DNA from: Yamagishiella unicocca | Taxonomy: Eukaryota > Chlorophyta > Chlorophyceae > Chlamydomonadales > Volvocaceae | Assembly (NCBI GenBank): GCA_003116995.1 | Contig: BDSL01000006.1 | Coordinates: forward strand, 62,001 to 126,000 | DNA: 64,000 nt | Direction of reading: 5' to 3' | In this document: in pieces, positions 53,401 to 64,000 of the stretch | Layout: each line of letters opens with the position of its first letter | How positions within the stretch are numbered: the stretch's first letter is position 1 | Notes under the pieces: generated by a model | Databases searched by the model: none | The model's input: only the letters and a program-made list of their open reading frames with translations | Told to the model about the DNA's origin: nothing | Position numbers and translations under genes: made by a program

Positions 53401-56400
53401 TGGATGCGGCTGAGCAGCAGCTCCCCTCGCTCTACGATGCTAGGAAGGGGCCGGCTGGTGCGTCACGGAGGAGCGCTAGCCGCAGCTCCCCTCGTTCTGA
53501 ACACCGCCGCCGCCGCACCTGCTGGGCACAGCAGACCGATGTTGGCTGGCTCGTCCCGGGCGTTGGCCCCCAGCTTGGCGGCGACTCCCCGGCTGTACAC
53601 CCGGTACTGCACTCCGTTCACCTCCAGCGCGGCACCCAGCGGCCAGTGGAAGCGGAAGGGCACCTGGTCGTTCAGCTGCAGGCACACCAGCTGCGGCGGG
53701 GGCAGGGGTCGGGGTCGGGGCAGGGGTTAGGGTTGGGTTTGGGCATTGGCCGCTTCCGCTTCTGCCGCCCACTGGGTTTGGTGCACGGACCAGCACCACT
53801 GACTCTCGCTCCGAGTTCGGCCTGTTTAGCCTGCGGACGGCCTCCCCCCCCCCGACCCTCCCCCCACTCACCTGCAGCTGGTGGTCGGCCTGGCGGTTCC
53901 TGAACTTCTGGTGCTGCTGCGCCGTCACTGAGAAGCTGCGCTCCACCGACCGCACAGGCTGCATGGCGCCGTTCACCTGGCGGGGGTGGGTGGGCGGGGG
54001 TGGGGGTGGGGGGGAAGAGGAGGTTCAGCGGGCAGCTGGGAGCTCAGGGAGCAGTGATGGAGGGCAGGCGGGGCTGGCCTGTGCGTTGATTTACTATTAA
54101 GCTGCAAACATTTGACCGGAAAATGAAGGGTGTGTGTGTGTGTGTCGTTCACGGTGTGATACACGCTGCTGGTTGCGAGGCGGGTGGGTAGGGGGGAGGA
54201 GGTTCGGCGGGTTGGGGCTGGAGGTAGGCGCGCGGCGAGGGGCTGCAGGGGACCGAACGAGAGGTCCAGTGGACGGCCCCGGTCTGTTGGCGCGAAGTGG
54301 GTGGGTCGTGGGCTCCGCTCCAGGGGACGGACGAGGCGCGACGCGGTGAAGGACATGTCGCATCCCGCTCCGTCGGTTTGGCCTTTGCCTGTGGCCTACA
54401 CGCGTTCCTTTCCTTCGCTATCCCCACCCCCGTTGGGTTCCGTTCCAGCCCAAGTCCCGGGAGCTCTGCCTCCTCAGACGGCGGCGATGGGAAATGCCCC
54501 CCAGCCCCGCCCAATCGGTTCTTTTCCGTAACCCCGGACCCCCCCCCCGGGGTTTCCTCGAACCCCCCGGGAACGTCATCTCCCCCGCCCCGCCCCACGC
54601 GCCTGGCCCTGCGGCGCAGAGGTGGGTCCGCCCCGGACCGACCCTCCAGCACATCGTGTGAGCGAGGGGCTGAGGGGACCTCGACCATCTAGCGGACCCA
54701 ACGCCCCACCACCCAAGCAGCCCCATGTGCCCTCTCATCCCACCGGCACATGCCCGTTGCTTGCCCCGCACCAGCCGGTGGTGGCTGGATCCCCCTACCG
54801 CTTCCACCTCGTCACCCACGAGAGTATCAAACGCTTTCCTAATCGGCCATACTCATCAGTACCGACCTACGGGTTTCCTCTCACCCCACATCGTCATTGC
54901 CGCGCATGCCGACACAGGAGCCGCCTGGCAGCATTAGGCAGCACACCTATGCGGCGCGGGCAGCATCAGGCAGCCCTTCCTCGCGTATTTCCCCTCTCCC
55001 CCCTTCCTTCCCAAGTACCCAGCCACAGTCTCCACAAAACCTCCCCCCCCCCGTGCATGCAAGCCTACCCCTGTCGTAACGGCACCCCGGCCGTACCCAG
55101 CAACCCCTCTTTCCCTTCCCCCCTCGGCAAACCCCGACCTGCGGGTCGAGGCGCCGCCGGCGCCCCCTCCTTCCCCCACCCCCACCGTCTGTCCCAAACG
55201 GTCTTCCATTCGTACACGGGTTCTCCTTGCACCTAACCCACCCAACTCACCGCGGCCTGCTTGCCCGTCGAAGACAGCCGCATGGCCTGAGTCAACGACG
55301 CGTCCTCCACCTCCCAGAACGGGTCCGCTCGCTTCGCCCGGCACAGCTCGCAGTAGAAGTCGCCGCCCGCCGGCCGCGCCCCTGCCGCCAGGCCCACGCA
55401 CGGCGCGTGCTGCCACACCCCGCAGCCCGCAGCCCGGCACTGCACCATGGGCAGCCGCTCCCCCGCCGAGCCGCACAAGCAGCGGACGGTGGTGACGGCG
55501 GAGGTGGCGGCGCGGGAGCCGGCCCGCTCCCGCAGGAAGGCGCTCATGACGCCCGCCAGCGGATTGCCGCCGGGGCCAACGGCGGCGGCGGCGGCGCCGC
55601 CAGCTGACGGGCCTGCACCTGCCGTACCATTGCCGTACGGCGGCGCTGCTGCTCCGGGCGAGCGCGGCTTGCTTTCGTCCACGTACGCAGCGCCGCCGCC
55701 GCCGGACATGAGCTTATTGTGGACGTCCTCGATGACTCGCTGAGCCGCCGTGAGGCGCCATACGTCCCGGGGTGGCCCGTACCCATTGTTGGCGCTGCAG
55801 CGCGGCATGGTGCGGCGGGGTGCGGTGCGGTGGGGTGTGATAGGGTGTGGTAGGATGCCGGGCGTCGGAGGCCAGGGCCAGTTCAGCGGCATGCATGAAC
55901 CCTGGAGCATTTGGCAGGGGGGAGCATGGCGTTCGAATGCTGCCCCCTTCCCCTCGCCGCCCTATGTAACCATCCAGCGCTGGTAAGGTGAAAGATATGG
56001 AGCACGGGTTACGGTTGCATGGGGGGTGGGAGGCGAAGGAGACCGCGTTCAGGCACCACATTCTTCCCGGAGGTCAGGCACACGTGACCGGACCCCGCGG
56101 GGACAGTCAAGCCAAGCAAAGTGTGTCATGTACAGCCGAGTGTAAAGGGTGATTTACTAAGAAAGAGAGGTGGCGTGCGGGGGAGGCGTGCAGGCTGTCA
56201 GGGGAGGAAGGCACGTGTGTGGGTATGGCAAACCCACGGCGCACGAAACCGCTGACAAGCCGGTCCCCTGCCGCGACCCCCACTGCCAACACGCACAAAC
56301 ATCAGCTTCCAGCAGCCACCTAAACGAGCACATTATGCCCGACCTGTGCTGCAGTAACACTCGAACACAAATTTACCAGTGGTAGCTATCTTCAAATATG

Positions 56401-56619
56401 TCTAGTAGCCGCCGCTGCAGTTCGGGCTTGTTGCCACCTTTCCGCATACCAAGACGCTCCAGACACTCGTGCAGGTCGGGCTTGCGTAGGGCCGCCACAC
56501 GCCGCTGCCAGGGGGCGCCAAAATGTAAGCTCGGCCAAGCGGTTCTGTTAAGCGAGGCCCTTGGAGCAACGTCTTCACCCTACCCGGATGTCACTAAAGT
56601 CCACGCCATTGCTGGCCAT
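50431..56619 (-). CDS. SIZ1: SIZ1/PIAS-type SUMO E3 ligase (SAP, PHD, PINIT, SP-RING)
   Basis: Eight exons in one frame, about 975 residues: 56619-56584, 56504-56377, 55794-55251, 53976-53872, 53690-53519, 53195-53047, 52776-52561 and 52008-50431. Domains in SIZ1 order: SAP (VAALRKPDLHECLERLGMRK, residues about 15-50); PHD with a full Cys4-His-Cys3 set (RCLCGSAGE ... VWQHAPC ... FYCELC, about 160-212); PINIT (QVPFRFHWPLGAALEVNGVQ and a following strand, about 237-378); SP-RING (about 380-450). The C-terminal 520 residues are low-complexity Gln/Pro/Gly/Ala with an acidic SUMO-interaction-like patch (PDVIDLASSEEEDEG) and end in ETIDLIDDSGDEDD. Expected role: nuclear SUMO transfer. The SP-RING lacks several expected zinc ligands, so ligase activity through the usual fold is uncertain. 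Confidence 0.93.
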
Positions 56620-57110
56620 CAATGTCTATGCTCCCTCCTGGGCCCGAAGGCCCAACGACGACGATGTCTGTTAACGCGGGGCTGCCAACCTGACGTCGGT
56701 GGGGCCCTCTTTCCGTCTAGGCCTAATAGTAACTGCCAATTATTTTTGTAAGTTGAGGTTAGAGTGTTCGGAAAAGGATTGTGCCGTGTGACGTTGCCGC
56801 CCCCGAAGGGTTAGGCAGGTTTAAACTATCATTTATCACCTCTCTTAATGGCTGCTACAAACCTCAACATGTCTTTTGCGGAAACAGTAATGCCGAGTTT
56901 CCGGCATGGGGGCATTGCACAACCTCCATAGCTTGCATGGGACAACAAGGGTTGCATGCGACTACTCACCGTCGCTGTACTTTTCATGGAGCCATAGTAA
57001 TTTGTTAGGCAAATTGACAGGGCAGCAGGCTACTTATTACACGCGTCTGCCGCCACCCGTCTTCTCGGGTTGCCACTAGTCAGCCCTTTTTACCCTGATC
57101 ACGCATTGTA
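56620..57110. promoter_or_regulatory. Divergent intergenic region, SIZ1 and ClpP genes
   Basis: 491 bp between two outward-facing start codons; both promoters and 5' UTRs are expected here. No individual element is called. Confidence 0.6.
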
Positions 57111-59887
57111 ATGGTCGCGACCGCCTTTTTGGGCAGCCTGCAGGGCACCTGCCCTCTCGCCGGCAGGTCCACCAGCAGGCGAGTCGGTGGGGTGCGTGTC
57201 CGCGCTCAGCTCTGGACTCCCGACCAGTCTAGCCAGCGGCCAAAGGGCTGGGACCGCCCATGGATTCAAGCAAACTCGCAGCCGATGGTGGCGCCAAGGA
57301 CTGCGGAAATGCAAGGAGACCCGTTTGGCCTGCTGCTGCGGCAGCGCATCGTGTTCCTGGGCGGCGAGGTGGAGGACTTCGGCGCGGACGCTATCATCAG
57401 CCAGCTGTTGCTACTAGACTCGCAGGATCCGACAAAGGACATCAAGATGTTCATCAACTCGCCTGGTGCGTGTGGTGGGAGGGCCGTCTCGGCCGCACGT
57501 TCGCACGGTGACGCGTCCTCGCGAAACAAAATAAACCATCAATCGCAAGAAATGTGATCGCACGTAACATATATGAAATCGTATATGGGCTGCAGGCGGG
57601 TCGGTCACGGCGGGCATGGGCATCTACGACGCGATGATGCTCTGTCGCGCTGATGTCCAAACTTACTGCTTCGGCTTGGCTGCCTCCATGGGCGCTTTCT
57701 TGCTGGGTGCTGGCAAGCGCGGAAAGCGTCATAGCATGCCGAACTCCCGTATTATGATCCATCAGCCTCTGGGTGGCGCCAGCGGCCAGGCCGTGGACAT
57801 TGAGATCCAGGTGGGTGGGGCGTGCGGGTGGGTGGGGAGGTTGCATGTCGATCGGCTGCAGGGTGCTGTTTCGAGGAATATGTCTGCGCCAAGGGGCTGG
57901 GCTGGAGTGTGTCGGTTGGGAGACTGGGTTTGTGCACGTCGATGGACACAAGAGCAACGCACAAGGATCGGATAGCGTTTACACAGGATTACACAGAGCA
58001 CTATATGTGTTCCCCTTGTGGAGCGGGAATAAGGACACATCCCGGAAAGGGTCCATTTAATCAAGCATATTTTCAGACCTTGCCGAGGGTCCGTCGATAC
58101 GCATCAGTACTGCAGCTTAGCTGTTGATATGCAGCACCAGTCGCAGCCGCAACTGGTTGGGTGTGCGTGTGGAGGACTGGAAGGTCGTGGCGAGGATTGA
58201 ACGTGCTCCACCGAGGGGTGATATGAAGGTGGAAGAGAGGGCGGCAGTAAGCATCGTGAACCAGCCTGGGCTCAGTATGAGCTGGGTGAAGGGTTAGATA
58301 CACACGAAGTCACCTGTCCTAGGCGTTTCACCACTTGTCGTGCCGTCGTAGTTGCGCAGCACTGGTATCCTCAACGTGCTGCGTTGCGCTCAAAGCAACC
58401 ACGCTTGGGTCATTGGGCGCAATACCGCCAATGACGGTAGCGAAAGGGACCACCGGGCAAGCGACCCCGTTGGGTCCTTCAGCAGCCTCCGTCATCTAGC
58501 AGCATGTTCTTGTCGACTCAATTGAGCCGCTGGCTCGTCGAACGGCTCGCGGGTTGGCACTTCCGGTATGAACACAGGCAGTCGCCCAGCGTGCTGCGCA
58601 TGCGCTTACATTGCCCTGTCTTCGCCGCTGCGGGCCGCCACAGGCTAAGGAAATTATGTACCACAAGGCCAACCTAAACCGCATCATGGCTGACTACACC
58701 AGCCAGCCGCTGGCTAAGATCGAGGAGGACACGGACCGCGATCGCTACATGTCGCCGCTGGAGGCCAAGGAGTACGGCATCATCGACAACATCATTGGCG
58801 GCGAGGAGGCCGTGTTCAACGTGAAGGGCAGCCTCAAGAAGTTCCCCAAGGTAAGTGGGTGGGTGGGGCTGCCTGGAGGAGGGGGCGCTGCTACTGCGGG
58901 GGTCTCCAAAAGAGGGCATGCAGCACTGCGCAGGAAGGATACCCGGGCGCGGTGTCGGTGCTGCGCGGCTCATCGGGCGCCAGGCAGCAGATGCGTTGGA
59001 CGCGCCTTTGCAAGCTCCAATAGGCCGCTCAGGTGTTTCGGAACGTAGCATCCAAAATTCCTGCCATCACCGCCATGGCGTGTTGGCTCTGTCGGTGCCG
59101 GCATGTTACCCTGTCGGCTGCTCTTCGCCTCCTTTCGCCCCCCAGGTCAAGGAGGAGTTCGTGACGGACAAGGACGACCTCATCTCCCGCAACATCATGG
59201 ACGGCGACCCCTTCCTGTCGGAGAAGCCGTCGTGGCGCTTCAAGCAGCCGGAGACGGAGCCGTACATGCCCAGCCAGTCGGCAGGTGAGCCTGGGAGCGC
59301 TGGGTTGTCGGGAAGGGGCGGGTTGTAACGGACGGCGGCGGCCGAAGGGTGGGTGGGCTGAGGGCCCTTCTGCTCCTTGATGGGGTAACGGTCGCTGCCA
59401 ACCGTGGGCAGTGTTCTCTGTTCTCTAATGTGTGCGAAAATGGTCAGTAGAGGGGGGGGGTAAGAAGAAAAAGAGGGATGCAATGGCAGGGTCGTTGCAG
59501 TGCTGGAGGCAGGTGTTGCGTAGAGAAGCGGATTCCGCATCATGCGCGCACTCGTGACCAGGCATTCCGTGCATGCGATCTGCCACTGTTGTGATAAGCT
59601 AGATGCGGTGTGGGGTTTGGCGAAACGTTACGCGCATGCCGTCGTCGGGGGAGGAGGGGGATGGTGGAACGCTAGAACGGGACGGGAGCCATTAGTTGTT
59701 GGGGGTAGGTGCAAAGCGTGTGACCCGTTCACAATGCGGGTTGCTTCTCTTCCTCCCAGGTTCTCCGTGGTTCCGGGTAAAGAAGGTGACCAAGGAGGAG
59801 TACAAGGAGATGCTGGAGCAGCGGGACCAGCAGGCTCTTCCCGACGGCCAAAAGTCAGTGAAGGAGCGCATTGACGACGCCTGGTAA
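57111..59887 (+). CDS. CLPP5: Plastid ATP-dependent Clp protease proteolytic subunit (ClpP5-like)
   Basis: Serine peptidase subunit of the plastid Clp core. Five exons, 57111-57465, 57596-57810, 58644-58850, 59146-59284 and 59760-59887, give about 347 residues. The first 60 residues are basic/Ser-Thr-rich, as in a transit peptide. The catalytic triad is complete: Ser in [11 protein letters not shown], His in [13 protein letters not shown], Asp in [22 protein letters not shown] and the GAFLL context favour ClpP5 over ClpP4, whose plant form has a different residue string at that place. The C-terminal extension after about residue 245 ([14 protein letters not shown] ... [13 protein letters not shown]) is longer than in bacterial ClpP; extended C-termini are known for algal plastid ClpP proteins. 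ClpP4 cannot be excluded without a search. Confidence 0.92.
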
Positions 59888-60721
59888 AGGCTGGGTCTAA
59901 GTGGCACGGCTGACATGCTTGGCAGCGTGGCAGTGGAGTGACGAACTGCCACAGTAACTTGGCAAGGGCGGCAAGGGTAGCCATGCGTTTTTGTAAGTGG
60001 TTTGTACACTTCGTCCGCAAGTTTAGGTAATGTATTATGCCTGCGGTTTAGTTGTGGATGCAAATCGCAGGTGTGGACGGCATGGGGGTGACGGCCCAAA
60101 GCGCCTCACTTGTCCGTGCCATTGGTCCCTAATCGCATATATTTGCGCATGGGCGTGTATGGCCGGTGCTTAGGGAAAATGTGTAACACAGTAGTTTGCG
60201 GACACAAGACCGATGTATTGATTCGGTTCACCGGTAGCGCAGGCCATGAGCCCAGGCCGTCAGGCCTCGAGACGAACCGTGCACCATACACATGCGAGCA
60301 GCCAGAGACGGCATGTCGCAGATTCCCAGGCATGCCGCGAGCCAGAACTAGGAAGAGTGAACCATTTAGTCGGGCTGATCGAGCCTCAAGCGGCTTTCGA
60401 CAAGTATTACCAAATTGCACGTTCATAACCGAAACGGCGACGTTATCTGAATTCAATCTGTTACCGTTTCGCGACCTCAAGCGGTCGAGGGTTTGGGATC
60501 CGTACAGGTTGCCCTGTATTGGAGGGAGAATATATAATGTCATTCCACATTATTCACCAATGAAATAACATCTGTACTCTTCTTGATTCCACTAGGTAGC
60601 TCCACTGAATCCACTGCTGCAGGCTTTTGGACAGTTCCGTGCGTTGTGCGACAGGACTGCTCGTCTTCCGAGGCTTATCCAACCAACGCCTAGATCTCAA
60701 CTTTGGGAGAAGCCTAGCACG
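59888..60721. other. Intergenic between ClpP and the translocator gene
   Basis: The left part is the ClpP 3' UTR. The right part should hold the 5' UTR and promoter of the translocator gene. No other feature is recognised. Confidence 0.55.
59992..59996 (+). terminator. Candidate TGTAA poly(A) signal of the ClpP gene
   Basis: TGTAA about 105 bases after the ClpP stop codon, a typical distance for green-alga 3' UTRs. Confidence 0.55.
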
Positions 60722-62307
60722 ATGTCGACCATTGGCGGGGTGCCGTCACCACCTGCGACGTTAGTGGTGACGGCCGTTGCCATTGCCAGCTGGTATTGTT
60801 CCAATATCGGTGTGCTCCTTCTGAACAAATATCTGCTATCCAGCACGGGCTTCCACTACCCAGTCTTCCTTACGCTATGTCACATGCTGGCGTCGTTCCT
60901 GATCGGCCTGCTGGCCTCACTATCTCGAATTCTACCGCTCAAACCAATCAAATCTAAGCAGCAGTTCCTAAAAATCATCGTGCTCTCGGCCGTTTTCTGT
61001 CTTACGGTGGTGCTGGGCAACGTCAGCCTAAAGTTCATCCCGGTGTCTTTCAACCAAGCCATAGGTAAGCGGCATTTTGAATGGCAGGGTTATAGCGGTT
61101 GATCCTTTTGCTTTGGCAGCGCCTTGGTAAGCCAGAAGAATCGCCCGCGGTTGGGCAGCCAATGGGGTAATTGTGTTTTGACTTGGCTAGGGGCAGAGGC
61201 TAGGGGTTATATACGACTCCCCGTCGCTGAGATCAGGATGGCGAAGGGGTTGCTGCAGAATGCAGTGCTGTGGATCGGAATATGGATCTACACGGTTCCC
61301 CTCTTGGCACTGCAATCACCGGCGGCAGTTACGACTTAATCAGTGCTCAAAAAGAAAGTACCAATCTTGAAGCAACAGGCTTGCACTTGTAGACTTTGTG
61401 TATTGCCATCCGTACTCAGGTCGCATGACCGGTAATACACGCCTGGTTGCCACCAATCGCTGCACGGACTCTTACCATAACATGTGCACGAAACATGCGA
61501 CGTGACATGGGATGCTTCGACAGCAGAACCCAACATGGATGGTTGCGTGGGGCTGCTGCTATTACCCCCCGTGCAGGTGCCACGACGCCGTTCTTCACCG
61601 CGATCCTGGCCTTCCTGATGCAAGGACAGCGCGAGGCGCCACTTACCTACTACTCCCTCATCCCCATCATGGGCGGCGTAGTCATCGCCAGCGGTGGCGA
61701 GCCGCTCTTCAACGTGATAGGGTTCACCTGCTGCCTTATCGCCACATCGCTGCGCGCCCTCAAGTCCGTGCTCCAGTCGTTGTTGATGACGGACCCCAGC
61801 GAAAAACTGGACCCCATGAGCCTTCTGGTCTACATGTCCGGCGCATCGGTGTGTTTCCTAGTACCCATGACGGCGCTGCTGGAGCCGCCGTCCTTGGCCG
61901 CCGCCTCGAAGCTGATGGAAGCCTCCACGGGCTTCGCCTATTGGCTACTGGGCAACAGCTGTCTGGCGTACTTCGTAAACCTGACCAACTTCCTGGTCAC
62001 CAAGTACACCAGCGCACTGACGCTGCAAGTGTTAGGCAACGCGAAGGGCGTGGTCGCGGCGATTGTGTCGGTGATGGTGTTTAAGAACGTGGTGACGTGG
62101 CAGGGCGGGGCCGGGTATGCCATCACGGTTGCGGGTGTATTTATGTATTCTGAATCCAAGCGTCAGGCCAAGCTAGCAGCGGCCGCTAATGCTCGTTCGA
62201 ACGATGTCGGGAAGGGCTTGACTCCGGACCGCGAGCCGTTGCTGAACAGCTCATCGACGACTGCTGGGAGCCAAGACCTGTATTTTCGGGGCGGCGAGCG
62301 CGTATAA
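60722..62307 (+). CDS. Triose-phosphate/nucleotide-sugar translocator family protein (TPT/DMT)
   Basis: Membrane antiporter of the drug/metabolite transporter superfamily. Two exons, 60722-61064 and 61577-62307, give about 357 residues. Visible family features: [17 protein letters not shown] in the first helix, [10 protein letters not shown] in the second, [18 protein letters not shown] across the splice into [12 protein letters not shown], then [30 protein letters not shown] and the late helices [20 protein letters not shown] with [17 protein letters not shown]. About ten hydrophobic segments. The short hydrophilic N-terminus ([11 protein letters not shown]) is not a plastid transit peptide, so Golgi/ER localisation like the KT/KV-type nucleotide-sugar transporters is more likely. 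The C-terminal tail is hydrophilic and Ser-rich. The first ATG in the frame is used. Substrate cannot be told from sequence. Confidence 0.93.
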
Positions 62308-62668
62308 GCCTACGGGCGGAGAAGAAAATCAGTCAGAGGTCACGGGGCGCAACGGGTTGCAGCCGCCGGCGGCCCTGGGAGGGTCCCTGCGTGCTTCGCG
62401 GGCCGGGTTCTTGGGGAGGGCTTACCGTCCTGGTATGGGTACGGCATTGAGGCGGGGCGTATGTACTCATTATCCTGTCCGTCGCGCTGTGGGCTTCGCA
62501 CGTGTTCGGGTCGTACAGTAGTTGTCTCAGAAGGGCATAAGTGTCATGCGGCGTGAGGCTCTATGGTGGTGTGTTGCTCTTCATCTGACCGATTTTTAAC
62601 GCGGACTTGCAAATGTGTGTTGCCGTGTGGCCAGGTCGCCAGCTGAGCCCCTGCTGTGTGCTGTCCTG

Positions 62669-62673
62669 TGTAA
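62669..62673 (+). terminator. Candidate TGTAA poly(A) signal of the translocator gene
   Basis: TGTAA (followed by TAAATT) about 362 bases after the stop codon. Confidence 0.5.
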
Positions 62674-63331
62674 TAAATTGGCAGCATTAAAGTTATCAGC
62701 GGGCGTGTGCCTGGGGAAATGGATGATCCAGGTATTTTGTATGGGGAATGACTATGACGTGGTTGTCGTATGTGAAATTTGGACGGCCTCAAGGGGAACA
62801 CAGTTAGTGGGCTGGAGTTCTACCCGGTATTGTACGCAATGTATATCGAGAACAATTCCTTGCTTCGTTATTCGTTCGACTGTCCAGAATTATCAACGTT
62901 AGCTCCGGTCGTCTCATGCCAATAGTTACGCTGGTTCCGGGAGCTCTGTTGCACAGGTGGCCCCGTGCTATGCGCATAGCAGGAGAAAGCCGTATAATAC
63001 GGAGGGGACGCACGAGGACAGTGTGCAAGGAATGGGACGCGTACCAGGTACAGATGACGCCTCACCGCCATACGGTAAACTATCAGATGACGCCTCACCG
63101 CCAAACCGACCGCACTTGGTACCGCAGCACGTACAAGGTAGACAAGTATCATCCCCGCATGCCTGACACATCTGCAACGTTCACGGGGCATTTTAGGTGT
63201 GTCGTGTTCAGGCTTCTGGACCGAAATTCTTCGTCAGCAATAGTACTGACCGCATGGTTCCAGGTTACAGGACCCAGGCGTTACTGGACGTTGCGTGCGA
63301 ACCCCAGGGAAGTCGACACTTTTTCATTGGT

Positions 63332-63367
63332 TATAGGCACGAAATAATGTCTTATTTCGTGCCTATA
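63332..63367. repeat. Perfect 16-bp inverted repeat with a 4-nt loop
   Basis: TATAGGCACGAAATAA, then TGTC, then the exact reverse complement. Isolated in the intergenic region; it could be a transposon end joined to its mirror, or a transcript hairpin. Confidence 0.9.
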
Positions 63368-63757
63368 CTTACGTATCGGCCTTTCGTACCGATACGACCC
63401 CAAGCTAAAATATACTCGAGCGACACATGCGCATGCTTGACATATAGATACGCTAATCCACATGCGTGCAAATACAGACTGGTGTGATTGTAGCACCGCT
63501 TCACGCACGCAAGCTTTCAGCGGCGATTACTTATCATGGAGTACACACGCCTATGGTACACAAGTACAAAACGGGTTCCGTGATTGACGTGTATGCAAAA
63601 TTGGACAACCTTGCCGTACCGAGTGGTTAAGTATGTGTGGTTGTTATGGCGAGCGGATTTATCAGCTCAAAGCATTCGTTATTTATCAGTTCAAAGTATT
63701 TCAGTGCCGTTCTTGCTACTCCTTTCTTGTTCCTGATAGTGCTATTGCAAAGGAAAA

Positions 63758-64000
63758 ATGACGGTGGTAATGGATGACCAGGTGCCAGCGGACGGGATTA
63801 CCAAAGTCCTTGAAGGCCTTCAGGCAAAGAAGACGGAATGGGTCCAGCTGCCTCTTGCAAAGAAGCTTGCTATGCTCGACGTGAGTAATTAGCTTTGTCC
63901 TTTACCTCAGATGCATCGTCCTTAGCCCCGTCGCGCACCCGCAGGCTGTTCGGCTTCGCTTGGGGCACAAGATGGTGTCCTGGGGCCGGACTGGGGCACA
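63758..64000 (+). CDS. 5' end of a gene cut by the window edge (possibly aldehyde dehydrogenase family)
   Basis: Exon 1 (63758-63880) starts with ATG after an A-rich leader and encodes MTVVMDDQVPADGITKVLEG, ending LAKKLAMLD before a GTGAGT donor. Exon 2 starts at 63945 after CAG and reads AVRLRLGHKMVSW to the edge. The pattern of a short helical N-terminus with WVQLPLAKKLAMLDAVRLRL resembles the start of aldehyde dehydrogenases (W..L....R...L..v...L). This is weak evidence: no catalytic or nucleotide-binding motif lies inside the window. Confidence 0.5.

Larger units (their letters stand above)
62308..63757. other. Intergenic, with a hairpin and a short direct repeat
   Basis: It contains the 3' UTR of the translocator gene, a direct repeat (AGATGACGCCTCACCGCCA at about 63052 and 63087) and a perfect hairpin (listed separately). 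No gene is supported. Confidence 0.55.

Overview
The window looks like nuclear DNA of a volvocine or chlamydomonadalean green alga. The evidence is GC-rich coding sequence, genes cut into many short exons with GTGAGT, GTAAGT or GTGCGT donors and CAG acceptors, Ala/Gln/Gly-rich linkers, candidate TGTAA poly(A) signals, plastid-type proteins (a ClpP5-like protease and an RNase II/R), and abundant low-copy repeats. I have no external match, so the species is not named. Most gene models below were assembled exon by exon from visible splice sites and stay in frame from start to stop.

Layout. 1-500 is a tandem repeat cut by the window edge. 1719-5263 (-) is a von Willebrand A protein. 7302-13669 (-) is a 12-exon long-chain acyl-CoA synthetase; one of its introns carries two tRNA genes (Gly-GCC and intron-containing Ala-AGC) on the opposite strand, and two of its introns are best read as GC-AG. 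15.1-23.2 kb is repeat-rich: two arrays of the same 57-bp unit flank an internally deleted LTR-type retroelement that has a gag-like ORF, an integrase zinc-binding remnant and a methyltransferase-like C-terminal ORF. 24823-28583 (-) is an RWD-RING ubiquitin ligase of RNF25 type, transcribed divergently from an RNase II/R exoribonuclease (29027-34621, +).

35.5-41.3 kb is a LINE on the minus strand with an open frame of over 1,700 codons. Its 5' end is fused to a tRNA-derived SINE. 41.3-47.3 kb is the most unusual part. An AT-rich ORF carries a full 76-position ubiquitin-like domain ending in Leu-Arg-Gly-Gly and lacking every ubiquitin lysine. It is followed by a frame-broken C-terminal fragment of a Pif1-like helicase. 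Next comes an intact four-exon zinc-ribbon gene whose first exon is duplicated as a 372-bp inverted repeat. I read this as an undescribed mobile element or its remains.

47.4-64 kb returns to ordinary genes: tRNA-Ser(GCU), a small predicted plastid membrane protein (48516-49158, +), a SIZ1-type SUMO ligase with SAP, PHD, PINIT and SP-RING parts (50431-56619, -), a ClpP5-like plastid protease subunit (57111-59887, +), a triose-phosphate/nucleotide-sugar translocator family protein (60722-62307, +), and the first exons of a gene that runs off the right edge. The host genes show no operon-like logic. Two divergent pairs (RWD-RING with RNase II/R, SIZ1 with ClpP) probably share intergenic promoters.
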